From Polynucleobacter sp. MG-27-Goln-C1 (GTDB taxonomy: Bacteria; Pseudomonadota; Gammaproteobacteria; Burkholderiales; Burkholderiaceae): DNA of 64,000 bases. The position numbers and the translations under genes were made by a program. Of this stretch, positions 55,423 through 63,615 are shown one piece after another (within the stretch, counting starts at the first letter, position 1; every line of letters begins with the position of its first letter). The stretch is taken from NCBI RefSeq assembly GCF_018881905.1, contig NZ_JACVPM010000002.1:310001-374000 (forward strand), in the 5' to 3' direction. Below the pieces are notes generated by a model. That model worked only from the letters and a program-made list of their open reading frames with translations, ran no database searches and had not been told where the DNA came from.

Positions 55423-55836
55423 TTATTTGACTAATGGCAAGGCTGCAGCCTGCCAGCCCTGAACGCCGCCATCCAAGACCGCAACTTCAGAGAACCCTAA
55501 TTTCTTCAATTCTGGAACTACCTTGCGGGCACTCATACCTGAGTGGCAAACCAAAATGATGGGATTTTTACGGTCCAGCTTGAGCTTATCGATTCCGGAC
55601 GGGATTTGCTCGGCCAAAAGATGTTTTGCACCAGGCAGGTGACCAGCCTTAAAGTCGGATTCTGGACGTAAGTCCAAAACAGCTGCTTTACGGCGATTCA
55701 TCCAAATAGTTGCTTCTGTAGGCGATAAGCCTTTTCCGCTAATAAGCGTAGATAATGTGGGGAAGAAGAGTGCTGCGCCCGAAACAAGCAGGAGGGCGAT
55801 AAGCGCTAAATTATCAATTTGCGTGAGAAAGTTCAT
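55423..55836 (-). CDS. Membrane-anchored rhodanese-like protein
   Basis: About 137 residues: an N-terminal helix (ALIALLLVSGAALFFPTLSTL) and a single rhodanese domain with active-site Cys in ILVCHSGMSARK (about residue 98). This resembles YibN-type proteins encoded beside grxC-secB. The substrate is unknown. The frame starts with GTG-ATG; ATG 55836 is preferred because a perfect TATAAT ends six bases upstream, suggesting a leaderless transcript. Confidence 0.9.
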   Translation of the reverse strand: MNFLTQIDNLALIALLLVSGAALFFPTLSTLISGKGLSPTEATIWMNRRKAAVLDLRPESDFKAGHLPGAKHLLAEQIPSGIDKLKLDRKNPIILVCHSGMSARKVVPELKKLGFSEVAVLDGGVQGWQAAALPLVK

Positions 55837-55842
55837 CACCGG

Positions 55843-55852
55843 ATTATAGAAT
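55843..55852. promoter_or_regulatory. Overlapping divergent -10 elements of the rhodanese gene and gpmA
   Basis: Minus-strand TATAAT (55848-55843) is six bases before the rhodanese ATG at 55836. Plus-strand TAGAAT (55847-55852) is six bases before the gpmA ATG at 55859. The two hexamers share two base pairs, so the promoters should exclude each other. Neither gene has a Shine-Dalgarno site. Confidence 0.6.
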
Positions 55853-55858
55853 GGCTCT

Positions 55859-56548
55859 ATGAAACAACTTGTCCTTATTCGTCATGGCGAATCCGCCTGG
55901 AACCTTGAAAACCGCTTCACTGGCTGGGCGGACGTTGACTTAACCCCAAAAGGCACCGAACAGGCCCTTGCTGCCGGAGAAAACCTCCGTAAAGCAGGCT
56001 ATGAATTTGATGTGGCCTACACCTCAGTTCTCAGACGAGCCATCCGCACCCTGTGGCATGTTCAAGATACTATGGACCTCATGTGGCTGCCCGTAGTCCA
56101 CAGCTGGAGACTGAACGAACGCCACTATGGCGCCCTCACCGGCCTGAATAAAGCTGAAACAGCGCAGCAGTACGGAGATGCCCAAGTTCATATTTGGCGT
56201 CGCTCCTACGACGTACGCCCACCCCTCTTAGAAAAAGAAGATGAGCGCAATCCACAAAATGATCGACGTTACGAAAAACTCAGTGCATCTGATATTCCTT
56301 TAGGCGAGTGCCTCAAAGATAACGTCGAGCGCGTATTGCCTCTTTGGAATGAATCTATTGCTCCCGCTCTCAAAGCAGGTAAGCGCGTATTACTTGTCGC
56401 ACATGGCAATAGCATTCGCTCTTTAATTAAGTATCTCGACCAGGTTTCTGACGAAGACATTATGGAAATCAACGTTCCTAATGGCATCCCGCTTGTTTAT
56501 GAGCTCGATGACAACCTCAAGCCCATTCAGCATTTTTATTTGGATTAA
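55859..56548 (+). CDS. gpmA: 2,3-bisphosphoglycerate-dependent phosphoglycerate mutase
   Basis: A 229-residue glycolytic mutase. [10 protein letters not shown] carries the phospho-accepting His9; [34 protein letters not shown] and [14 protein letters not shown] (second His) match the BPG-dependent family. It interconverts 3- and 2-phosphoglycerate. It is followed after 14 bases by the S41 peptidase gene, probably in one transcript. Confidence 0.97.
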   Translation: MKQLVLIRHGESAWNLENRFTGWADVDLTPKGTEQALAAGENLRKAGYEFDVAYTSVLRRAIRTLWHVQDTMDLMWLPVVHSWRLNERHYGALTGLNKAETAQQYGDAQVHIWRRSYDVRPPLLEKEDERNPQNDRRYEKLSASDIPLGECLKDNVERVLPLWNESIAPALKAGKRVLLVAHGNSIRSLIKYLDQVSDEDIMEINVPNGIPLVYELDDNLKPIQHFYLD

Positions 56549-56562
56549 GGTAAAACAGAAGC

Positions 56563-57996
56563 ATGCGCGTATTTTTCAAGAACTTTGCCCTAGTCTCTGT
56601 CGGCCTCATCGCCGGGGTTGCAGCCACCATTCAACTATCAGCCACCGCCCAGCAGGGTGCAACGCTGCCTTTGGATGAGCTGCGGACATTATCGAATGTC
56701 TTTGCTCAAATCAAACGTGAGTACGTTGAGCCAATTGAAGACAAACAGTTACTGACCGATGCCGTCAAAGGTATGGTGAGCAGTCTTGATCCGCACTCTA
56801 CCTATCTTGATAAAAAAGATTTCTCTGAAATGCAAGAACAAACCAGTGGCAAGTTTGCTGGTCTTGGAATTGAGATCACTTCAGAAGATGGCGTTGTTAA
56901 AGTGCTTAACCCAATTGAAGATAGTCCTGCGGCACGTGCTGGCTTACAAGCTGGCGATCTTATTACTCGCTTAGATGACAAGCCTGTTCGCGGCATGTCA
57001 CTGGATAAAGCCGTGCGCACCATGCGCGGTACACCAGGTACAAAAATTACTTTGACCGTCTTCCGCAAAAGTGAAGAGCGCAGCTTCCCAGTAACAATTA
57101 CTCGCGCTGAAATTAAAGTGCAGTCCGTTAAAGCCAAAATTCTGGATAACGATATTGCCTGGGTGAGAGTCACCAGCTTTCAAGAGCGTACGGTTCCGGA
57201 TCTTGCAAAAAAATTAACCGAGCTAGCAAATCAAGATCCCAAAATGAAGGGCATCATTCTTGACCTGAGAAACAATGGTGGTGGCTTGCTACAAGGCGCC
57301 GTCGGCGTTGCCGCTGCTTTCTTGCCGGCAGATGCTGTGATCGTTTCGACCAAGGGTCAGACAGCTGACTCCAAGCAAGTGTTCAATGCAACACCAGCAA
57401 TGTACCGTCTCAGTGAGCCTGGCGATCCCTTAGCTGGCGTGCCAGCGATGTACAAAAAACTACCGATGGTTGTTTTAGTAAATGCCTATTCCGCTTCCGC
57501 CTCTGAAATTGTGGCTGGCGCATTACAAGATTACAAACGCGCAACCATCATTGGCAAGACTACTTTTGGTAAAGGCTCTGTGCAAACAGTCCGCCCACTG
57601 ACTAATGATTCTGCACTGAAAATCACTACCGCCTACTACTACACACCGAGTGGTAAATCGATTCAAGCTTATGGCGTCAAACCGGATATCGCAGTTGATC
57701 AAAATAAAGATGGCGATCCGGATGATGTATTAATTACCCGCGAAGTTGATAGCGAGAAGCATTTGCGTAACAAGCAATCATCAGAAGAAAAACTGGTTGC
57801 CGATCGTGAAAAACGCCGCCTAGAAGAGCTTCAGCGCATTGAAGAAAAAAATGCCAAGAAGACTCCTGAAGAGAAAGAAAAAGAAAAGTCTAAGAAGCCT
57901 GTCGAGCTCGGCAGTGCAGATGACTTTATGCTTTCTCAGGCAGTTGCATTTATTAATGGTGAGCCTGTAAAACGCTCCGCCTCTAAGCTAGAGTAA
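56563..57996 (+). CDS. C-terminal processing peptidase (S41 family, CtpA-like)
   Basis: A 477-residue periplasmic protease. An N-terminal helix/signal (ALVSVGLIAGVAATIQLSAT) is followed by a PDZ domain (about residues 95-185), then the S41 catalytic core: the Ser/Lys pair is Ser312 in SASASEIVAGAL and Lys337 in TTFGKGSVQ, 25 residues apart as in CtpA. The C-terminus (about 395-450) is a highly charged Lys/Glu-rich helix likely to be coiled coil. It trims or degrades periplasmic proteins; particular targets are unknown. Confidence 0.95.
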   Translation: MRVFFKNFALVSVGLIAGVAATIQLSATAQQGATLPLDELRTLSNVFAQIKREYVEPIEDKQLLTDAVKGMVSSLDPHSTYLDKKDFSEMQEQTSGKFAGLGIEITSEDGVVKVLNPIEDSPAARAGLQAGDLITRLDDKPVRGMSLDKAVRTMRGTPGTKITLTVFRKSEERSFPVTITRAEIKVQSVKAKILDNDIAWVRVTSFQERTVPDLAKKLTELANQDPKMKGIILDLRNNGGGLLQGAVGVAAAFLPADAVIVSTKGQTADSKQVFNATPAMYRLSEPGDPLAGVPAMYKKLPMVVLVNAYSASASEIVAGALQDYKRATIIGKTTFGKGSVQTVRPLTNDSALKITTAYYYTPSGKSIQAYGVKPDIAVDQNKDGDPDDVLITREVDSEKHLRNKQSSEEKLVADREKRRLEELQRIEEKNAKKTPEEKEKEKSKKPVELGSADDFMLSQAVAFINGEPVKRSASKLE

Positions 57997-58018
57997 GTTC
58001 TAGCAATTAGGCATACAT

Positions 58019-58771
58019 ATGAATGATGAGCAGCTACTTCGCTACTCGCGGCATTTACTGCTAGAAGAAATTGATGTTGCTGGCCAAGAAAAGCTTCTTG
58101 GCTCGCACATCCTCATCATTGGTGCCGGTGGGCTGGGAAGCGCGGCCGCACCCTATTTAGCTGCAGCCGGCGTAGGAAAAATAATGCTGCTTGATCATGA
58201 CAAAGTCGAGCTCACTAATTTGCAACGACAAATCATGCATAGCCAGAACTCCATCGGTAAAAGTAAGGTGGAATCAGGAAAGCAATTTTTGCAAAGCATC
58301 AATCCCACCCTCACGATTAACGCAATCGCAGAGAAGGCAACTGAGAATTTATTGCAAGAACTCTTGCCATCGGTAAATCTCGTTTTGGATTGCACTGATA
58401 ACTTTGCTACCCGCCAGCTCATTAATGCAGCCTGCTTTACTCATAAGCTGCCACTCGTATCTGGATCTGCCCTCAAATTTGATGGTCAATTGAGCGTCTT
58501 TGATTTTCGGAGTACAGCATCACCCTGCTATGCCTGCCTTTTTTCTCCGGAAGAACAGTTTGAAGAAGTTAGCTGTGCCAGCATGGGCATCTTCTCTCCG
58601 TTGGTTGGCATTATTGGTGCGATGCAAGCAGCCCAAGCACTTCAGGTATTGATTGGCTTTGGTAAGCCTTTAGTGGGAAGAATGTTGCTTTGGAATGCAC
58701 TCAATACTCAGATTGATGAGATTAGTATTTCTCGCAATCCCACATGCAAGGTTTGCGGCTCCCAACACTAG
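58019..58771 (+). CDS. moeB: MoeB/ThiF family adenylyltransferase
   Basis: A 250-residue E1-like enzyme without a rhodanese extension. ATP binding is by GAGGLGSAAAPYLAAAGVG, and NLQRQIMHSQNSIGKSK and DCTDNFATRQLINAAC are conserved. Structural zinc cysteines occur as CYAC and CKVC, the last near the C-terminus. MoeB adenylates MoaD for molybdopterin, ThiF adenylates ThiS for thiamine; sequence alone does not separate them and no moa or thi genes are nearby. AGG lies seven bases before the ATG. Confidence 0.85.
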   Translation: MNDEQLLRYSRHLLLEEIDVAGQEKLLGSHILIIGAGGLGSAAAPYLAAAGVGKIMLLDHDKVELTNLQRQIMHSQNSIGKSKVESGKQFLQSINPTLTINAIAEKATENLLQELLPSVNLVLDCTDNFATRQLINAACFTHKLPLVSGSALKFDGQLSVFDFRSTASPCYACLFSPEEQFEEVSCASMGIFSPLVGIIGAMQAAQALQVLIGFGKPLVGRMLLWNALNTQIDEISISRNPTCKVCGSQH

Positions 58772-58775
58772 GGGG

Positions 58776-60527
58776 TTAAGAGAGCAAGCGCTCTAATGCT
58801 TTGGCCTGCTCTTCGGGTTCATAGGCACGCAGGACTCTAGGAACGCGGGCTTTTAGTAGACCCACATTTGCCTTTAGGATCTCACGCTTGACTAACAAGA
58901 GTTGGCTAAAGTGCATTGAGAAATCTGTTAGGCCGAGCGCAAGTAATAGCTTTGTTAGTGCAGGATCGCCAGCCATCTCACCGCAAACAGCAACCGGCAC
59001 ATCTGCTCGCTTCGCTTGATCGATGATGCTAGATAGCAAATTCAAAATAGCGGGATGTAAAGGGTCATATAAATGTGCCACCGCGTGATCTGCGCGATCA
59101 ATTGCCAAGGTGTACTGAATTAAGTCATTAGTGCCAATCGAAAGAAAATCAAATCGATTAATAAATAACGGCAGCATCAATGCAGCCGCTGGAATTTCAA
59201 TCATGGCACCAACTTGAATATTCGGATTAAATGCTTTGCCGCGCTGATGTAATTGCTGCTTTGCTTTTTCAATCAATCTAAATGTTTCATCGATCTCTTT
59301 AGCATGCGCCAACATCGGGATCATGATCCGTGCCTGACCATGTGCTGACGCGCGCAAGATAGCTCGGAGTTGCGTTAAAAAGATTTCAGGCTCGGTCAAG
59401 GACCAGCGAATCGCGCGCAACCCCAGTGGTGATGTCCCAGTCTGAGAAATATCGCCTCCACCACCCAATGCCTTATCAGCACCAACGTCAATGGTTCTAA
59501 TATTGACAGGCAGGCCATGCATTAAATCAACTACACGACGATATTCTTGATACTGCTGCTCTTCATCGGGCAAGGCTTGCTTGCGATCCATAAATAAAAA
59601 TTCAGAGCGAAATAAGCCAACACCTACAGCACCTAACTTCACTGCCTGAATAGCATCCTCTGGAAGCTCAATGTTGGCAAACAACTCAATCTCAACCCGG
59701 TCAGCTGTTTCCGTCTTGGCGTGCTTTAGCTGTTTTAGTTTACGAGCCTCTTTTAAGGCTTGAACTTGTAGCTTTCGATATTCGGCAAGGAGTTGTTCAT
59801 CTGGAGCAACAACGACAACCCCATGCTCTCCATCCAATATCAGCCAATCACCATGACGAATCATTTCGCTGGCATGTCGCACGCCGACTACTGCAGGGAT
59901 TTCCATACTGCGCGCGACAATGGCGGTATGAGATGTCTTACCACCAAGATCCGTTACAAAACCTGTAAAAGCATGATCTTTGAAGCGCAGCATGTCATGA
60001 GGAGCAATATCGTGGGCAACAATAATCGACTCAATGCCGATATCGCTTGCAGGCAAAAAATCGGCATCATTTAAAGAGTCTTTTTTCTGAGCATTTAAAG
60101 CCTTAATTACACGCTCAGCCACCTGTCGAATATCGTTGGCACGCTCTTTTAAATAAGCATCCTCAATATCAGCAAATTGCCCTAAAAGATCATTCAGCTC
60201 GGTTGTTAACGCCCAAGCAGCATTTAATCTTTGAGTACGAATTAATTTAATCGGCTTCTCAGCTAAAGCTGGGTCTGCCAGAATCATGGCATGCACATCC
60301 AAGAATGCGGCCATTTCTTGGGGCGCATCTTTAGGCAATCCTTGACGTAATTGGGCCAACTCGAGGCGCACCTGCTCAAAAGCATCCAATAACTTTTGAG
60401 CTTCAGCCTCTTCTTTGCCAGCTTCAATTAAGTAATGACTAACCTCTAATGCTGCACGCGATATCAGTACGGCTTTGCCAATGGCAATACCCTTAGATAC
60501 TGCTATTCCGTGCAAAGCAAAAGTCAT
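58776..60527 (-). CDS. ptsI: Phosphoenolpyruvate--protein phosphotransferase (Enzyme I)
   Basis: A 583-residue EI, standard length. The phosphorylated His200 is in LGGKTSHTAIVARSMEIPAV; the PEP-binding domain includes GLFRSEFLFMDR, MIPMLAHAKEI, SIGTNDLIQYTLAIDR and the catalytic Cys in VAVCGEMAGDP. It passes phosphate from PEP to HPr. It ends the gshA-gshB-EIIA-ptsH-ptsI run and starts two bases after ptsH. No sugar permease is visible. Confidence 0.97.
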   Translation of the reverse strand: MTFALHGIAVSKGIAIGKAVLISRAALEVSHYLIEAGKEEAEAQKLLDAFEQVRLELAQLRQGLPKDAPQEMAAFLDVHAMILADPALAEKPIKLIRTQRLNAAWALTTELNDLLGQFADIEDAYLKERANDIRQVAERVIKALNAQKKDSLNDADFLPASDIGIESIIVAHDIAPHDMLRFKDHAFTGFVTDLGGKTSHTAIVARSMEIPAVVGVRHASEMIRHGDWLILDGEHGVVVVAPDEQLLAEYRKLQVQALKEARKLKQLKHAKTETADRVEIELFANIELPEDAIQAVKLGAVGVGLFRSEFLFMDRKQALPDEEQQYQEYRRVVDLMHGLPVNIRTIDVGADKALGGGGDISQTGTSPLGLRAIRWSLTEPEIFLTQLRAILRASAHGQARIMIPMLAHAKEIDETFRLIEKAKQQLHQRGKAFNPNIQVGAMIEIPAAALMLPLFINRFDFLSIGTNDLIQYTLAIDRADHAVAHLYDPLHPAILNLLSSIIDQAKRADVPVAVCGEMAGDPALTKLLLALGLTDFSMHFSQLLLVKREILKANVGLLKARVPRVLRAYEPEEQAKALERLLS

Positions 60528-60529
60528 CC

Positions 60530-60799
60530 TTATTCGCCCTCACCAAATCGATCGTTGATCAATGCAGTTAGGGCTTGCATTGCCTCATCTTCTTTTTCGC
60601 CGACAGTTTCTAGTGTCACAGTGCTACCGATTCCAGCGGCCAGCATCATGACGCCCATAATGCTCTTAGCATTAATTTGACGGCCATTGCGTGACAACAA
60701 TATTTCACACGGAAATTCAGCCGCAAGCTGAGATAGCTTCGCAGATGCGCGAGCATGCAATCCCAACTTATTAATAATTTCGATTTCTGCAATAGGCAT
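60530..60799 (-). CDS. ptsH: Phosphocarrier protein HPr
   Basis: An 89-residue HPr. His15, the site phosphorylated by EI, is in KLGLHARASAKL; Ser46, the regulatory site for HPr kinase, is in NAKSIMGVMML. Both sites are intact, and hprK is encoded at 27387-28376, so the protein can in principle be controlled by both routes. It starts eight bases after the EIIA gene. Confidence 0.97.
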   Translation of the reverse strand: MPIAEIEIINKLGLHARASAKLSQLAAEFPCEILLSRNGRQINAKSIMGVMMLAAGIGSTVTLETVGEKEDEAMQALTALINDRFGEGE

Positions 60800-60807
60800 A
60801 GTGGGTC

Positions 60808-61242
60808 CTATTTCTCCGTAGTAGCTTGTGGGGCCTTAGAGCCCAAACGTAGAATGCCATTTTGGCCACCTTGGAGCGCCTTTTGAGCCAACTCTTCCAG
60901 GCTCTCACCACGATGAGAGATGCAACGCATCAACATGGGTAAATTGAGTCCCGCCAACACAATCACTGGTGCATTCAAACCAGACAGTGGTCCTAAGGCT
61001 TCAAGCTTAGATGCCACATTGGCTGGGGTAGCGCCCATCACATCAGTCAGAATCAAAACGCCCTGACCTGTATTAACGCCATATGCCGCCTTTAACACTC
61101 GATCAAAGCTAGCTTTTGTGTCTTCGTAGGGCGGAATGTCGACAGCCCTCACTCTCTCCGGCACCACACCAAATGCATGCTCTGCAAAACCGAGCATCGC
61201 ACTTGCCACCGGGGTGTGGGCAACTATTACGATTCCAACCAT
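60808..61242 (-). CDS. PTS EIIA component of the mannose family
   Basis: A 144-residue EIIA-Man domain: MVGIVIVAHTPVASAMLGFA carries the phosphorylated His9, and GVLILTDVMGATPANVASKL is the second family motif. In sugar-transporting systems it is joined to IIB, IIC and IID; none is visible here, so it is probably a regulatory acceptor. It starts two bases after gshB and precedes ptsH. Confidence 0.93.
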   Translation of the reverse strand: MVGIVIVAHTPVASAMLGFAEHAFGVVPERVRAVDIPPYEDTKASFDRVLKAAYGVNTGQGVLILTDVMGATPANVASKLEALGPLSGLNAPVIVLAGLNLPMLMRCISHRGESLEELAQKALQGGQNGILRLGSKAPQATTEK

Positions 61243-61244
61243 TT

Positions 61245-62186
61245 TTATGCCAATGCCTTTTCAAGCTCTGTTAACCAAAATTTCGGAACATCAAATCCAC
61301 TTTGCTCAGTAATTTCTACAAAACAGGTTGGGCTGGTCACATTAATTTCTGTGACATAAGCACCAATTAAATCTAATCCTACCAAGAACAAACCGCGGGC
61401 ATTCAAAATTGGGGCGAGACGCTCTGCAACCTTCAACTCGGCATCTGTCAGAGGCATAGCCACTCCTTTGCCACCGGCAGCCAAGTTACCTCGGATTTCG
61501 CTACCCTGCGGAATGCGAGCCAATGCGAATGGCACTACCTTGCCACCAATCAGCAAGACCCGCTTATCGCCTTGAGCTATCTCAGGCAAGAATTTCTGCA
61601 CCATCAAAGTACGTGCACCATTCTCGCCAAGCGTCTCCACAATACTGGCAAGATTTAAGCCATCAGACCCTACACGAAACACACCCATACCACCCATGCC
61701 ATCTAAAGGCTTAATCACAATATCTTGATGCTCTTGATGAAACAACTCAATTGCACTGAGTTCGCGGGTGATCAAAGTTGGCGGAATAAGTTCTGGAAAT
61801 TCAGTAATGGATATTTTTTCAGAATGGTCCCGAATAGCCATTGGACTGTTAAATACGTTTGCACCCTGACGAACTGCAGCAGACAATAACCAAGTGGTAT
61901 TGAGGTATTCAATATCAAATGGTGGATCTGTGCGCATCATGACTGCGTTAAAAGTATTTAATGGGCGATCTTCTACGGGGCCCAATTCAAACCAGGCAGT
62001 ACCGCTTGGCTTAATGTCGAGAGACTGGCAATCAGCCACTACAAAATCATCTCTCCACAGAATATTGCGACTTTGACAAAACCACAATTGATGCCCTGCC
62101 TCTTGCGCAACTCGCATCATTGCCAAGGTGGAATCTTTACTAATCTTGAAAGACTCCAAAGGGTCAGCAATGAAAAGGAGATTCAT
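61245..62186 (-). CDS. gshB: Glutathione synthase
   Basis: A 313-residue ATP-grasp ligase joining glycine to gamma-glutamylcysteine. MNLLFIADPLESFKISKDST matches the GshB N-terminus, and KPLDGMGGMGVFRV is the ATP-grasp loop; NVTSPTCFVEI near the C-terminus is conserved. A longer frame starts at ATG 62201, but 62186 fits homologues better. It follows gshA by 25 bases. Confidence 0.97.
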   Translation of the reverse strand: MNLLFIADPLESFKISKDSTLAMMRVAQEAGHQLWFCQSRNILWRDDFVVADCQSLDIKPSGTAWFELGPVEDRPLNTFNAVMMRTDPPFDIEYLNTTWLLSAAVRQGANVFNSPMAIRDHSEKISITEFPELIPPTLITRELSAIELFHQEHQDIVIKPLDGMGGMGVFRVGSDGLNLASIVETLGENGARTLMVQKFLPEIAQGDKRVLLIGGKVVPFALARIPQGSEIRGNLAAGGKGVAMPLTDAELKVAERLAPILNARGLFLVGLDLIGAYVTEINVTSPTCFVEITEQSGFDVPKFWLTELEKALA

Positions 62187-62211
62187 CTTATGTCCGAGCA
62201 TTCAAATAAAG

Positions 62212-63510
62212 TTAAGCAGCTTCAGCATTAGGATCGGAGCGCTCCAGCTCTAAAGAAGCAGCCAATAAAGCCAGGCGAGCGACAACGCCATAAAGATAAA
62301 AGCGATTTGGCGGTGCGCTACCAGGCTTGGCGCCTAGGTCTGGCATGGAGTTTTGCTCGAACGCCAGAGGCACAAAATGCATGCCCGGCGCGTTCAGATT
62401 CTCATCGGGGCCACGGTCTGTGTGTACGCGATAGAAGCCGCCGATTACATAACGGTCGATCATGTACACCACTGGCTCAGCGACGGCCTCATTCACTTTC
62501 TCGAAGGTATAAACACCTTCCTGAATCAATACATCGCTTACCTCAAGACCTTCTTTGACGACACTCATCTTATTGCGGTCTTTGCGATTCAAGCCTTTGA
62601 GCTGGGCAGGATCATTCACCACCATCACACCCATACCATATGTACCAGCATCTGCTTTGACAACGACATATGGTTTTTCTTTAATGCCGTACTCACGGTA
62701 TTTCTTGGCAGTTTTCTTAAGAACTTTCTCTACAGCAGCTTGTAATTCTTCCTCACCCTTACGCTCATGGAAATTCACATTAGAGCAACTAGCAAAGTAA
62801 GGATTAATCATCCAAGGATCAATATCCACTACCTTCGCAAATTTCTTCGCGACTTCGTCGTAGGCAGCAAAGTGATTTGACTTGCGGCGTACATGCCAAC
62901 CAGCATGCAGGCCCGGCAATAGATATTGCTCATGCAGATTTTCTAAGATCGGAGGAATGCCTGCCGACAAATCATTGTTCAACAAAATTGAACAAGGATC
63001 AAAATCTTTCAATCCCAATCGCTGCTTCTTCAAACCCAAACGAGATAAAGGCTCCATCAAGAGACGATTGCCATCAGGCAAATCAATCCAAGTTGGCTTT
63101 TTAATTTCATCTGACAAAGTACCCAGACGCACATTGAGGCCTGCTTGACGCAAGATCGAAGATAGGCGCGCAATATTCTGCAAGTAGAAGGTATTGCGAG
63201 TATGTCGCTCAGGTATCAACAGTAAATTTTTTGCTTCAGGACAAATCTTCTCAATTGCCGCCATTGCCGCCTGAACTGCCAAAGGCAACATCTGTGGAGA
63301 TAGATTATTAAAACCACCCGGAAAGAGATTGGTGTCGACCGGGGCTAGCTTAAAGCCAGCATTACGCAGATCAACTGAACAGTAGAACGGCGGAGTGTGC
63401 TCCTGCCACTCAAGCCTGAACCAGCGCTCAATAGTTGGGGTTGCTTCTAATACCTTCGACTCGAGATCGAGAAGAGGGCCGCTAAGGGCAGTGATGAGAT
63501 GTGGAACCAT
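62212..63510 (-). CDS. gshA: Glutamate--cysteine ligase (Acidithiobacillus-type GshA)
   Basis: A 432-residue GshA of the non-enterobacterial type found in betaproteobacteria and Acidithiobacillus. Recognisable stretches are PPFYCSVDLRNAGFKLAPVD, TNLFPGGFNNLS, LLIPERHTRNTFYLQN and VVKADAGTYGMGVMVV. It catalyses the first, rate-limiting step of glutathione synthesis. On the minus strand TACAAT lies six bases before the ATG. It heads the operon gshA-gshB-EIIA-ptsH-ptsI. Confidence 0.93.
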   Translation of the reverse strand: MVPHLITALSGPLLDLESKVLEATPTIERWFRLEWQEHTPPFYCSVDLRNAGFKLAPVDTNLFPGGFNNLSPQMLPLAVQAAMAAIEKICPEAKNLLLIPERHTRNTFYLQNIARLSSILRQAGLNVRLGTLSDEIKKPTWIDLPDGNRLLMEPLSRLGLKKQRLGLKDFDPCSILLNNDLSAGIPPILENLHEQYLLPGLHAGWHVRRKSNHFAAYDEVAKKFAKVVDIDPWMINPYFASCSNVNFHERKGEEELQAAVEKVLKKTAKKYREYGIKEKPYVVVKADAGTYGMGVMVVNDPAQLKGLNRKDRNKMSVVKEGLEVSDVLIQEGVYTFEKVNEAVAEPVVYMIDRYVIGGFYRVHTDRGPDENLNAPGMHFVPLAFEQNSMPDLGAKPGSAPPNRFYLYGVVARLALLAASLELERSDPNAEAA

Positions 63511-63516
63511 TCCACC

Positions 63517-63522
63517 ATTGTA
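63517..63522 (-). promoter_or_regulatory. -10-like element six bases before gshA (leaderless candidate)
   Basis: Minus-strand TACAAT followed by GGTGGA and the gshA ATG at 63510. GGTGGA abuts the ATG and is too close to act as a normal Shine-Dalgarno site. Confidence 0.55.
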
Positions 63523-63540
63523 AGATTTTTAAAAGAAAGA

Positions 63541-63562
63541 CGCGGAATCCGAGGATCCCGCG
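63541..63562 (-). terminator. Second hairpin downstream of the ammonium transporter gene
   Basis: On the minus strand GCGGGATCC pairs with GGATTCCGC across a two-base loop (one G-T pair), followed by the pyrimidine-rich TCTTTCTTTT. Together with the hairpin at 63570-63597 it makes a tandem terminator insulating gshA. Confidence 0.6.
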
Positions 63563-63569
63563 CTTAAAA

Positions 63570-63597
63570 ACTGGGCAGCTAACTAAAGCCGCCCAGT
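63570..63597 (-). terminator. Rho-independent terminator after the ammonium transporter gene
   Basis: On the minus strand ACTGGGC pairs with GCCCAGT, followed by TTTTTA, 19 bases after the stop codon of the transporter gene. Confidence 0.85.
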
Positions 63598-63615
63598 GAG
63601 GGGTAAAACAGCTAA

